Of a stretch of 64,000 nucleotides of DNA, positions 11,901 to 23,433 are shown in pieces (within the stretch, counting starts at the first letter, position 1; each line of letters starts with the position of its first letter). This DNA comes from Poecilobothrus nobilitatus. Taxonomy: Eukaryota; Arthropoda; Insecta; Diptera; Dolichopodidae. The DNA lies in NCBI GenBank assembly GCA_947095535.1, contig OX352773.1, positions 268,762,515-268,826,514 on the forward strand, in the 5' to 3' direction. Below the pieces are notes generated by a model that was given only the letters and a program-made list of their open reading frames with translations, had not been told where the DNA came from and did not search any database. The position numbers were made by a program, and so were the translations under genes.

Positions 11901-14900
11901 AACATTTCTTTTTTTTTGTTTTATATGCACACAATATTTAATGACGTAATACATTAATTTACGTGCCTGACTAAATATTCCGAAAATTTGCTTACCTGAA
12001 TAAAAATGATACACAATATACACTTTCATCCACATAATATCATTGTATTTCACCATAATTCAAACGTGACAAATTTATAAAAATAGAGACAATAAAAGAA
12101 CCAATCGTGAATGTTATTAGATATCATTTATTTTTTTTTTATTTCTTTAAATTGGAAAATCAAAACCACATAATGGGGTGATATATTTGTAGCATTATCC
12201 TTGATTTGTTAAATTTTTAAAAATATATGCCAAATACTATGGCAATTAAGAACACGTCTTATAGCAATTAAAACTTTGAAAAGAGTTTTCGATTTTTCAA
12301 TTTAAAATAAAATAAAAATTTGTTAAAGGTAAAGATAACATAATAAAAATACTAGAGACTTTTATTTATATTCTTTAATAATATCATATACATATACTAA
12401 GTTATTTATTAATCATATTTGACTAAATATTTAATAACTTCAGCCGCTGATTACTCGGCTTGTAGAAAATTATGAAACAGAAATATTATATATTTGTACG
12501 CCATCTATTACTTTACACAAGAATTAGTTATTTTTTTGTATTATACGTAGCAATAAATTAATTGATTATCTGTGATTATACTATATTGACTATTACGATA
12601 TAAATTATTAATGGGGCCTCCGTGCCCTAGTGGATAAGAGCGTATAAAACACGAGGGAGAGTGGATTTGAATCCCACACACGTCGTATGAATAATTTTCC
12701 CATACGACATTTACAGCCACGCCTGAAAAGAAAGGTTGTGTAATTTCACATTTATGTGACAGGGTGACCTGATCGGTATTTGAACCCAAGGACTCTTAAT
12801 TGGGAGATCGTCGACTTAACCACTAGCTAGACCATTAGTCAGATAATATATTCATGTAGGTATAAGTAAATTTGAAATATTATACCCGTACGAACAATAA
12901 TCATGCCTCACGTGTACATTAAAATTTCTTATTTATTTGTTACGCATCGAAATAATCATAATAGATATATGCTAAAGTATTTAGATTAGAAAAATTATTC
13001 TAAGCTATGTCTGCAAATCTCTCCATAAATATGATAAATCAGAAACTAAAAATGCTAGATTTAGTACAACAAGAAATTATCTATATTATAACATATGAGT
13101 GCATATGATAAAAAATATAAAATAAGACATCATTCAAAACCAAACTCTTTAAAGTTGCACGTTTTGAAAAAGGCAATAAAAAGCAGAATTGTCACTACTT
13201 TTGCATCAAAATTTTAAATTTATATTTATGTAAAAAAAAAAATTGTGAAAAATCAAAAGACATTTTTTTCAGTTTTTGGTAAATTTATAATAATTAAGAA
13301 AAGCTTTTAACACGTCAATGAAAACATATAATATTGTAGCTGAAATTTTTATATCTCACTTACGAGTACGATAAATTTGCATAACTGTCCGAGTTACGTT
13401 GATAAATAGTGAATTATTATTCTTTGACCCTAATAGCTTTAAGCTCAAAAAACAATCGTTTTGACATTGTGTGTATTTCTGGTGTGATATTTATTATATA
13501 TTATTATATAGCGAGTATGAAATTTTTGTTTGATAAAAGATTAAATAAATGAAATATTTAGTTTTAAAGGAAAATGGTGACATATGGAATTGACATAACC
13601 ATATAACGAACTTAATTTACATATCTTTAAAATTAATATGTACTACTAAATATGAAATTACTGGACCAAGTCTTTGAGTAGCCACTATGCAAATTTTTTG
13701 ATTTTAAAAATAGTTATAAGTTGAAAAATAAGAAATGAAATAATTTAATAAGAAGAAGAGTATATGTATGAATATTGAATTTTAAAGATTATATAATATA
13801 AAGGGTTCGAACAAATATTTTAAGATTGACGAGAGAAACTGTATTTTTCCCCGTTTTAGATTATTTTTATAAGCGCTTAACATATTTATAAATGTTAATT
13901 GTTAATTCATTCGAATACCAAATGCTTACTGTTAATAAATGCGGTTCCTTATTAATTTTTTTTATAGAGAATTATTTTCGATCTCAATTTTTAGCACATT
14001 CCCAAAAAAAATTTTGAAAAAATGTGCCTATTAGTTTCACTCTGTCCGTCCGTCGGTCTGTTTGCAAAACTTCTACACCGTTAAAGGTAGAGAAAAAAAT
14101 TTTAACCATGGGTGGATCTCATAAAAAAATCATTTTGTGGAACAACTTTTTCATGTAGCGCCATTCATCAGGGAACTTCAAACTTTTAAAAAGCCCTATT
14201 TTCTGAAAAATCTGAAAACGCCATTCGACAGGAATTTTTTTTTACCTTTATAAATCAATATCAAAATTATACATTTTTTGTTTTAATTTAGTATTTAAAT
14301 TTACCGTTATGTGAAAACCAAATTTTGCATGATTTTTCTACCTTCATAACTCCGGCACCTTCATAACTTTTAGATAAGGGCTTGAAATTTTGAAACAAAA
14401 AAGAATTAGTATAAGTTCCCACAGAAATTGTTTTTGCATCACCCACTGTTTAAGACCTATTAGGGCTGAAAAATTGAAAATATGCTGCAGCTTAGGCATC
14501 TGTACAAATTTTTCTTCGGCAAGATATAAAAATTAAAGCTCCAGTAATATATTTTTACATGTATTAACGGTTTTCTTAGTTATATAGTATTCCGGGTTTA
14601 CATTCCCTCAAAATTGCTAAAAAGTCCTATTTCTCATTTTTTCTTATATGAAATTTTCAAATTTTGGTGTAAGTCACAATTCCAAACAGTTTGCATTGTC
14701 TTTTGGAAATGTGCGCTTTTAAAAACAGTTGGTTTACATTCTTCCTTGTTTTTATTAATTAACACTCATCGTCATCCTTGTATAAATTTATGTTTCTATA
14801 TAATACATATATTATATTATAACTTTTATACGTATACATTTTGGTATGCATATATTGCAATGTACATATGTTTTATTTTCATAGCAATAAAATTTTAAGT

Positions 14901-17900
14901 GTATTTAAAGTGATAAAAAAATGAAAAAAATGATTTTAGAAGTGATTATTTTTGTTTTGTTTCAAATTAATAATATTTAAACAAATTAGTTGCAAAATTA
15001 AGCATTACTATTAATGTATAAATGGAAAACTTCCCTTATTTACTAAACGTTTTTTAACTAATCAGAGAATTTATTGAAATATAATTTTATATTAGAAAAA
15101 TAAGAGAAATCTTTCTATATCTTATTTTATTTATCTTTTTTACCAGATAATTAATGGCTAAAATGGGGGGATGAATCTTCCACATTTATAAAATAAAATC
15201 AAAGTAGAGTTTGATAAATTTTTAGAGGGTATTTCTTTATAATTTCCAAACAATCAAATATCTTTTGTATTTTCGATTCTATTATAAATATTGAAAAGCT
15301 TTTCAGGAAAAGAAATTCAAACAAGAGTAATTAAATGTTTGCTAAATTTTAATAATGTGTATATTAACATTTTTAACAATATTAACATTATTCCACAATC
15401 CTCATTTAAAACCAATATTAACATAGGTTGGAGTCGGAGTCGTATACAAAATAAGCCGACTTCGACTCCAAACAAATTTAATAATAATTCTTTAAATATT
15501 TGTGGGAATTGTACATTTTATATTATAATAAAAAGTCGGATACACCACGAATGAAAAATTAATATAAATCAAATTAAATTTGGCTTACCACGTGACGTTT
15601 CAAAAGCCTTTCTGCTTTTGTTTTCAAACGCACACTCGACACACAATTTAATAATATTTTATGTTTTATTAAATCGCTCTTATTCGTTAAAAAATTTTAT
15701 ATAAAAATAAAATTAAGCATCTGCCAAATATCAATTATTTAATATTTAATGTACCTATTTCTAAAAATAATATTTTGTTACTATGCTATGTGCTATGTTA
15801 CTTTTTTTTAAACTTACCTACTTAATCAAAAATCAGAATTTTAATTCAATATTTAATCTGTCAATTGCAATAAAATTACACACAATCATAAATATTATGT
15901 AGTTTCCGAGTTTCCTACATACTATGCATGTACATAATTATTTTATTATTTTGAAACAGTTTTATGTTATTTATAATTTGTTTAAGTTTTGTGTTGAAGG
16001 AATACTATTAGAATAAATTAAATAATTTACTATTTATTTTTTATTTTATATTGTTAATTAAAATACATACATACATAATTAAATTTCAATTGGAATTTAA
16101 ATTATTTAAATTATATACTATTTTCTTTATACATATAAGTATTACAAATTCTTTAAGGTTTTTAGGTTTACTGTGTGGTATGTTAAGTATACAGTTTTAT
16201 AAGGCTAACATTGTATAAAATTTGTTATATTGAAGAGTCGGAGACGTAGTCGGAGACACAGTCGGTTTTAAAGGTGAAAAAAAGTAGGAGTCGGAGTTGG
16301 AGTCGATAGTTTTGCTTCCCGACTCCTGAGCCCTGTTTAAAACAACAAATATCGAACATAACAGGAAAATAGAAAAAAAAACCTTTTTGTTTTTTAAACT
16401 GTTAAAATGGTTGCCAAAAATTTCCAAATTTCCAAAGCTAATTTTGCTTAGCGCATACAGCTATTTTTGCTTTGCGAATATATACAGTTAGAGCTATAGT
16501 ACTTTGAATTACCATTGCGAATACATTATAGAGCTATAATATAACAATATGACACGAGACAAGAGTATAGTAAAGACATAGTAGTTACAGTAATTATTGA
16601 GAGAAAAAAATATACTTTTCGGGGTTTAGAGTGATTATAATAATTGTCTTGTATTAAGTGTTGCTAAAACACTATTTCAATTTAGAATTTAAAGCTAATT
16701 TTTTGTTAGAAACTACAAAACAGGAAGAGTTAAGATTCTTGTAAGAGGTTCAAACATACCATAATGAGTGAATATTGAAGATCTCACCGAACCTCAAAAC
16801 GTGCTTATTATTACGATAAACAAATTGTTCGGATACCCCTAAATCAAACTTTAAAAAACTCTGAAAAATAAAACCAATGTCAGTCGAAACTCTACGACTC
16901 TCAAAGAGAGAATCTTTTTTAACTTTTTATATAATTAAAATATCACAATAATTATGCTTTTAACAAATTTAACGTCAACACAAGACATATTTATTAATGA
17001 CGTAAGACCTTTAATTAAACGCATACAAAATAATTATATCGAACCTAGAACAATCACTCTTTCCAGTTTTAGTGGGAAATGGGCTATTTCTATTCCCCTT
17101 ATTTTTATTTAGATCAAGCAGGTTACATAATCAAAATATTAGTTAAAATTAACATAAACAATATCAAGAGAAAAATAAAAAAATAAAAACTACTATTAAA
17201 CATTATTAATTAAATTTAAATTAGCAAACTGGAAGTGAAAAATTGTATTAACAAAAAAAAGCCATAAATTTTTAATGAAGATTAATTTACTTATTCTAGA
17301 AAATTGGTAAATAACGGAATATTAAATTAGTACATATTTTAAACTTTAGTTAACTTGGTAATCAAATAAACCTCAAGTTAAGAACTTCAGTTAAAAATAA
17401 AAAAATAATGATACGAATTAAGACAGTTCTTAAAAAATTGAGTTTTTAGAACCATTTTGGAAAGAGGAGGGAAAAGGCTAATGACGTCATAAAAATTGTA
17501 ACGTTATATCGATATTTTTTTTAATTAATTAAAAACAACAATTTCGAAGGGAGAACTTTCCTTTAAGTCTTGGCAGGGGTCCGTAGTTTCATAAATATAT
17601 AGGTGCTACGGCTCTTTAAGTAAGTTTATAACCACATCATTTCATTTAAAAACAAAATATGTAATAACTGATAACTAATAATAGATGTATAAAGGTATCA
17701 ACCTGAACACTTTAATGTATTTGTAGGCTAAGTCGCTTTTATTATAAATATTTATGAAGAAATAAATAAAAAATATAAATTAAATTAATTGTTTTCAAAG
17801 AACTTTTTCAAGCCCAGTATCCCCATCGTTTAGTATATAGCCCATATAACGTTTTATCACGTGATCCAAGTTATCTCTCAGTAAACTTTGGAAAACATCG

Positions 17901-20900
17901 GACAATATACCTAAAGTAAAGTATACCCCAATTAAATAATTAGGAAAATATAAAAACAAAACTTTAAATTACAAAGAAAGTTTAAATATTAAATTAAATA
18001 ATATTTTAATGAAAACAAATAAATAAATATTAATTTTAAAAAAAACTAACTATTTATATACAATTTACATTTTAACATTAAAATTATTTTATTCAATTAT
18101 TAGTCAAAAGTCATAAAATAAAACTTTTGCTATATTCAAATCAAATAAAATTCAATTCAATGAAATCAGATCTGATTTTGATTTTTATTAAATTTAAAAA
18201 GATAAAAAATAAAAAAAAAGAGTTGAACTCATATTAATGAAACTTGTATCTGAAATTTACAAATTTATTATCATCTAATTAATCAATATCAATAAAAGGA
18301 TATAAAACCGGAAATTTATTTGAATATAGAACTCAATAATAAAATAAGCAATAGATTAGTAATAAAAATAAGATATCTTGTTATTGTTTTTTTAATTTTT
18401 TATTATGAAACGGATGTATACATCATTATTTATAGTAAATATTTTTTAGTTATGTTGAAAATTTTTAACAATACCTCTAATAATCTATTATTAGTTATTA
18501 TACACTATTATTTCAGATTTGGCAACAACTTCAATCGAAAAATTAAATTTCCCAAGCATTCACATCCCATTAAAGAAAAATGGTTTCCTTTTCTTCAAAT
18601 AAAAAACTATGACAATATTCATATTTAGTTATTTATTTTTTTTTATTTTTTTTGTCACTTTTTCTTTTTGACCACCAAACACTTTTAATAAAATTTGGCT
18701 CCATACTCTTTCTGTTCTTTAATTTTTACTAGTTTTTACTTGACAGTTAATTTATTAAAAGTTTTCTTATTATATTTATACAATGCTTTAGAGTTAATTA
18801 GTTAATTAATGTTCGCGTCGTCTTGTTGTTTAAAACGGAAATATGTTTTGATTCCGTCGATTTACTGCTACTGACCACTAAAGTTTATATGTTGGTTGAT
18901 AATTGTGGTGATAAATTTCTAGTATAGTTCTGAAAAATTGCTCTCAACGATGTAAATGCGCTTAATATAATTCATATCAACATCAGAAGTCTTTTTTTCT
19001 AAAATTGATGCTTTGAGATGCTGTATTTCTAAAAGTAAAGCAAGTATTATTATGGTGTCTGAGACTTGGCTGGATCCTGATATGGTAAGGATTCGGGGAT
19101 AGAGGTTATATAGATGTGATCGAGCCAAATTAGATGGAAATGGTAACTTTATGCGGGGTGGTGGCGTTGCGATGTATGTTAAGTGTTAAGCAATCATGTT
19201 AGGCACTGTTTATTTTACACATCCGGCTGCATATAAATTTGATCCATTAAATAAGGCTTTTGACAAAATATTGTAGTAATTTTGATAACATAGTAATTGG
19301 AGGTGACTTTAATATTGACCTGCTTGATAATAGTAGCGTTTTAAAAAAAGTATTTCTCCGAAAAATTAATAATCATTGTGACTTCAACAGAATGCATTAA
19401 TCAAATTGCTAAGTTTGGTCAAGTATCTCTGCCAGGCTTGTCTGACCATGACTTGATATATGTTAGTTTTAAGATTAATGTGGATTTTCCAGTAAAAAGA
19501 ATTACTTTTAAGTCAAGTTATTAAAAAATTATCTGTCCAAAAGAAACCAATAAGTTTATGTTAATGGAATAAGTTCGGATGTTATTGAATTGAAATGTGG
19601 TGTACCGCAAGGTTCCTTGCTAGGACCTTTATTATTTAGTTTGTTCATTAATGCTCTGCCTCTATGTTTGTCCGAGTCTAAGTGTAGACTATATGCTGAT
19701 GACGTCCAGCTCTACATTAGTGGTCCCATTACTAATATTATTTCCTATATTGCGAAAATGAATGATCATCTTGATGCCACTCTCTTTTGGTCAAAACTAA
19801 ATGGGCTGAAACTGAATGCATCCAAATCCCAAGCAATTATGTAAGTTCTAAGAAAATTAACATATCATTGCTACCTAAAATTAGAATGGAGAAGTCTGCA
19901 ATTGAATATGTTTGTAAAGTAAAAAATATAGGTGATCATAACTTGGAATGATCATATTAATCACATATCTAAAAAGGTAAACAGTGTCTTGAGTAAGTTA
20001 TATGGAAGTATTCCTATTTTCTAAATGAATGGATTAAACACAAACTCGTGCTAGCCTTATTAGTTCCACACTTCTTATACTGTGATATTGTATATGCCGG
20101 TATGTCTTCTGGTGAATTTAACCATTTGCAGTCGATTTTCATTTCTTGTACTCGCTTTGTTGTTAACAGAAGGAAATATGATCACATTAGTGATGTTTCA
20201 GATATAATATTGGGTACTACACTTAATAACTTTTTGAATTTCAGATACATTGTTGCTTTGAAAGAAATACAGTTAAATATTATGCCACCTTATCTGTCTG
20301 AAAAGGTTATTTCGAGTAGATCGTTAAGATGTAGAAATTTAATTATTCCTCGCCACAAAAGTCGTCTAAGACACTTATCTTTTTTTGTTAAGATAATTAT
20401 ACTGTGGAACTCCACGCCGAACTCTTTATTGCACATTGATAACATAAAAAAATTTAGTAGGCTCAGTAGAGAGTATTTTCGTCATTAGTTTAGAATCGTG
20501 GTAGCAGTTTTTCAGTTTAGTGATATGTGTATTGTATATTTATTATAGTTTTAGTTTTTCACATTTTAAATTTATTGTTATAATTATTATTTGTTAGTAT
20601 GCTGTATAATTAAAAGACTAATCGTCTTAAGTGCGGCCAAAACATAATAAATAAATAAATAAATTCTCCTTAAACTTCTTGTTTAAATAATTTGCAAAAA
20701 AAAAAAATCGATGCATCCCCTTTTAAATATAAATAAACTTTAAAAATTTTACTTAAGGATTCTTTCTTCAAGTTTGTTTTTTATTCCCCAAAGGATAAAA
20801 GAAAAATGAAAATGAAATTCATTCGTCTTTTTCTTTTCTACTCGTTTATTATCATTAATCTTAACATAAGCATTAAATAGGCCGTAACTTTTAAAAAAAA

Positions 20901-23433
20901 AATGAAATTTCTTTTAATTCTTTACAATGACATAGCCACTGGCTAGTAATATATTATAATTTTATTTTTTGACCCTCCAATGTAGATACAATACAATGAA
21001 TTCTTACACATTGTACATAAATTGGATGCTCAAAAGAAAAAATTACACTTTGAATTTTTCAAGTTATTTGTAGGATTTGGTCATTAATTATAAATTTGTA
21101 CTTAATAATAGATTTTTCATTACTTAAATTCTATGTATTAATTTATATTCCTTTAATTAAATAATGTATCTATATTAAAATACATAATTTCATTCTGATG
21201 ATCCATTGTAATAAAATATTATTTTAGATGTATGATTTATCTTATTAAAATTATTTGTCCATCAGTATACTAAACTTTTTAAATTAACTTTCTTTATATT
21301 ATATATATATATATATACTCAGTTCTCATATATACTCAGTTCTTATTTATGCAAATAAGTCTATATAATGTAATATTTTATTTATGGAATAATTATGGTT
21401 TGTAAAAAGATAAAATTTTCTTTGTGTAATCTTCTTTTGATCCCATTTAATCTACCATGTAATTTTATCAATTCAAAATGCAAAACAGAATCATGATTTA
21501 ATTAAAAAAATTATATTTTATATATTTCATTTTTATCTATAGGAATGTTAATTTTATACTTGTATTTCTTCGCTTTTTTTTTCTTTTAAATAAAAACAAA
21601 TCTATTCAGCTATTGTAGTGGTCAAATTGCAAATTGTACTGGTCTTATCTTTGCAAATTTTCCAATTATATATGATTTTCTTTACAATATTGCTATACAG
21701 AGTTTATATGTAGATGAAGGCAAAAATTTTAGGTGACCAGAAATAATGCCCCTAGAAATAATTTCCATCATAAAGGGAAATGAAGTAGAAATCGCGAATT
21801 CTTAGAATTCGGTCTAATTACAATTTTAAAAAGAATATAATGTCGAATATAATGTCAAAAGAATATAATGTCGGCCTTATTTCCGTTTTCCAGTGATTGA
21901 GATTCTGAATTAGGAGGAACTTCAGAGGTAGATTCAAAACTAGGTTATTCACTTTTCTCCGAATATTTATATATATATGTAATTAGAAAGGATTTTGGGT
22001 TCAAAATAAGCAAATATAATATATCTCTCCTAATTCAGAATGTTGCATATATATATATAATGTTGCATATATGTTGAATGTTGCATATATTACATATATA
22101 TATATAAATATTCTGGAAAAAAGGGCAACCTTAATTTTGTAACCCCCTTTAACATCTAATCCAAAATCCCGTATATACATATTTATAAATATTCTGCAAA
22201 AAGGACAAATCTTGATTTTTTAACCAACTATATAAAATTCACCGACTAAAAATCTCTGAGAATTGGGAATGTATTGTTAATTAAAGATACATTATGCACC
22301 ATGTAAATGTTGGGCATTTCACCTTTAATTCCGCATCGAAAGGGAAATAAAGCAGATTCGGCATTAGCTGCTGGGGCGTTATTTCTGGTCTCCAAAATTG
22401 TATATGTTCATTACAGTTCATCCATGTTCATTTTATATGCCAGATAAAAGATTATATGTCACCTGTTTAAACCACTGCAGAGGAAGTTGAATCATGGATG
22501 GTGTTGTTTAACTCCAATTATTATAATAAAAAAATTATGGCTTTTTGTATCAAAATAGATTTAGTAATTGTTATTTGAACAAAAAAAAAATTTTCAAGGG
22601 CATAATATCCAATTAGCAAATATATTTGGGATTTATTAAATTACTTTCAGATAAGTTTTAATATGATTTAATTGAAAAGATGTATGAGTTCACACTTCAA
22701 TTAAATGAAGATTAACAGGTGCTATTAGATACAAATATTTTTAAGTTTTATTTTGTACTACTTTTCTAATTGCATCATATTAAATTATAATCAGTTAAAA
22801 TAAATTATAAAATGATTGTTATCTCATACCAAATATAAAATCAATTATGATTTAATAAATTTAATTAGTTATTAAAAAATTCTAAAATAATTTATTTCAT
22901 TTATATTTCATTTTTATTGTAATAATTATTTTATTCATTTAAATCAATTTATTTTTTTATATCAAATGTAGGTGGAATTAAATCGTGCATATCTTAAAAC
23001 AATCGGAAAACGTGGTACAATCCATAAACAATTACAACAACAGCAAAAACAACAAGAAAATGAAGATTATTCTCAAATTCAAGATAAAATTCCAGTTTTA
23101 ACGGTTCCAATACAAACATTACCATTACAACAGCAACAACAAATACAACATGAACAAAACTCAAAACAAAATAGAAATCATCTGCTGTTACATCCCAATA
23201 ATAAATTATATGATTTTCTAAGACAACAACAACAACTACAACAATATAATGGTAATATTGTTGGGATTGATGATGATAGTACTATACCTGAAAATACACT
23301 ATTATTGAGTGATTTAAAAGATAATATTGATATGACTGATAATGATATTAATGATTCAAATAACGGTGATGATGATAATTATCAAATTCGATATTTATAT
23401 CGTCTACATAAAAATCGGTTCTTAAAAGAATGA
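8792..23433 (+). CDS. Dh44: Diuretic hormone 44 (CRF-like) precursor, 3' two exons
   Basis: The gene encodes a secreted CRF-like neuropeptide. In insects this peptide activates family B G-protein-coupled receptors and raises cAMP, driving Malpighian tubule fluid secretion as well as central functions. Exons are 8792-8917 and 22972-23433, joined in phase 0 across a 14,054-bp intron (TTTTTAG acceptor before exon 1, CAG/GTAAAT donor after it, AATGTAG acceptor before exon 2). After a KR cleavage site the product has a 44-residue peptide beginning [20 protein letters not shown] and ending [11 protein letters not shown] follows, supplying the amide donor Gly and the second dibasic site. The rest is a Gln-rich, then Asp/Asn-rich tail to TGA at 23431-23433. 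The GTG at 22972 is an internal Val, not a start. The N-terminal exon(s) with the signal peptide were not found. Confidence 0.93.
8918..9720. other. Start of the 14-kb Dh44 intron, AT-rich
   Basis: Intronic AT-rich sequence after the GTAAAT donor; no gene or named repeat was recognised. Confidence 0.45.
9721..10322 (-). mobile_element. Family C repeat (HINE-like), degenerate
   Basis: Shares with the copy at 53170-54480 the sequence GTGTAGAAGTTTT..., then GGACAGAG and GAGTGAAACTAATAAGCA (about 10223-10290), preceded by AGCTCTGTAACGGGTGGGG. The orientation is inferred from the position of the GGAC/GTCC microsatellite block. The 3' end at the left is unclear. Confidence 0.5.
10323..10807. other. 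AT-rich intronic spacer
   Basis: AT-rich sequence between two repeat copies. A short block (TTTCGACATAACCGTT-like) appears twice near 10450-10560, hinting at an old tandem repeat. Confidence 0.35.
10808..11800 (+). mobile_element. HINE family A element
   Basis: Starts ATACCCGTACGATAAG with the paired CGGGTAT 18 bp on, followed by the family block (GGATCGGATCAGA..., GAGCCATGTTCGTCCGTCCGTC). The terminal motif returns inverted as CGTACGGGTAT near 11752-11762. The tail then holds a stem AGTTG/CAACT and ends CACGTTT. Inside lies the sequence GTAGCCCCACCCGTTACGGAGCTACAG, shared with family C, so this copy may be a composite. Confidence 0.6.
11801..12612. other. AT-rich intronic sequence
   Basis: No gene or clear repeat; scattered poly-T and AT runs. 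Confidence 0.4.
12613..12839. repeat. Pair of convergent tRNA-derived SINE heads
   Basis: The plus strand at 12613-12677 has a tRNA-like start GGGGCCTCCGTGCCCTAGTGG (A box) and a B box GGATTTGAATCCCAC. The minus strand from 12839 to 12771 has a second tRNA-like head with an A box around TAGCTAGTGGTTAAGTC and a B box GGGTTCAAATACC. Between them GTCGTATG and CATACGAC form a short stem. Neither folds into a complete tRNA with normal arms, so these look like SINE heads rather than functional tRNA genes. Confidence 0.55.
12882..13857 (+). mobile_element. HINE family A, heavily degraded
   Basis: Begins ATACCCGTACGAAC. It keeps traces of the TTGTTACGCATCGAAATAA block and ends with AGGGTTCGAACAAATATTTTAAGATTGACGAGAG, a decayed form of the family tail, then CCCCGTTTTA. 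The core is too diverged to align by eye. Confidence 0.4.
13985..14756 (+). mobile_element. Family C repeat (HINE-like) with intact 3' end
   Basis: Begins near TTTTTAGCACATTCC, then ATTAGTTTCACTCTGTCCGTCCGTC and ACTTCTACACCGTT. It contains the block CACCTTCATAACTTTTAG and ends AAACAGTTGGTTTACATTC, TTCCTTGTTTTT at about 14756. The same sequence in reverse is seen at 53170-54480. The CTTGTTTTT terminus and GTCC microsatellite recall the DINE-1/HINE plan. Confidence 0.55.
14757..15429. other. AT-rich intronic sequence
   Basis: No gene or repeat recognised. Confidence 0.4.
15430..16340. repeat. Two (GGAGTC)-type simple repeat patches, 0.8 kb apart
   Basis: At 15430-15472, GGAGTCGGAGTCG is followed within 25 bp by CGACTTCGACTCC, its near inverse. 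At 16235-16330 the pattern recurs as GTCGGAGACGTAGTCGGAG and GGAGTCGGAGTTGGAGTCG and then CGACTCCTGAGCCC. The two patches could be the edges or internal parts of one old element; the sequence between them is AT-rich and featureless. Confidence 0.4.
16341..18900. other. AT-rich intronic sequence
   Basis: About 2.5 kb of AT-rich sequence inside the Dh44 intron. No coding pattern, RNA gene or recognisable mobile element; the open frames present are AT-driven. Confidence 0.4.
18930..20660 (+). mobile_element. Non-LTR retrotransposon (I/Jockey superfamily), internally deleted
   Basis: An endonuclease fragment starts near 18965 ([14 protein letters not shown]), continues with [10 protein letters not shown] and GGGVAMYVK, then [12 protein letters not shown] and a LSDHDLIYV motif near 19430-19465. 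A deletion and stops follow. Reverse transcriptase resumes at 19590 with [20 protein letters not shown] and [11 protein letters not shown], so the YADD site is intact. The C-terminal region occupies 20048-20488. The copy ends in an AATAAATAAATAAATAA tail near 20650. The order endonuclease then reverse transcriptase matches the superfamily, but the N-terminal half of the reverse transcriptase is missing, so it cannot be active. Confidence 0.85.
20661..21723. other. AT-rich intronic sequence with (AT)n
   Basis: AT-rich sequence with an (AT)n run at about 21299-21317, followed by a short direct repeat of ATATACTCAGTTCT. No gene is seen. Confidence 0.4.
21724..22400. mobile_element. MITE-like element with ~25-bp terminal inverted repeats
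   Basis: The left end carries AAAATTTTAGGTGACCAGAA then ATAATGCCCC. The right end, read in reverse, gives CAATTTTGGAGACCAGAAAT then AACGCCCC. The arms match at about 22 of 25 positions and bound roughly 675 bp without coding capacity. Target-site duplication is not certain. Non-autonomous DNA transposon of unknown superfamily. Confidence 0.55.
22401..22971. other. 3' end of the Dh44 intron
   Basis: AT-rich sequence ending with a long T/A tract and the ATCAAATGTAG acceptor. Branch and pyrimidine tract are ordinary. Confidence 0.45.
22972..23433 (+). CDS. Dh44: Dh44 last exon: end of hormone, GKR and propeptide tail
   Basis: Begins [15 protein letters not shown], the last 11 hormone residues followed by the amidation and cleavage signal. 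Next come about 139 residues with CAA/CAG-coded Gln runs (22972-23270), then an Asp/Asn-rich stretch with GATGAT repeats. It ends [10 protein letters not shown] at a TGA. The tail contains no further dibasic-bounded peptide with an amidation Gly, so a single hormone per precursor is expected. Candidate AATAAA signals occur within about 60 bp downstream. Confidence 0.93.
   Translation: MELNRAYLKTIGKRGTIHKQLQQQQKQQENEDYSQIQDKIPVLTVPIQTLPLQQQQQIQHEQNSKQNRNHLLLHPNNKLYDFLRQQQQLQQYNGNIVGIDDDSTIPENTLLLSDLKDNIDMTDNDINDSNNGDDDNYQIRYLYRLHKNRFLKE

Noticed and set aside
12613..12685. Functional tRNA gene
   Set aside because: A and B boxes are present, but the acceptor and anticodon arms do not pair properly and a second inverted head follows.
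14614..14898. 94-codon frame
   Set aside because: It starts in the 3' end of a family C repeat and continues into AT-rich DNA; the composition is AT-driven with no domain.
18320..18628. 102-codon frame in the Dh44 intron
   Set aside because: Ile/Asn/Tyr-rich product expected from AT-rich sequence; no relative recognised and no start context.
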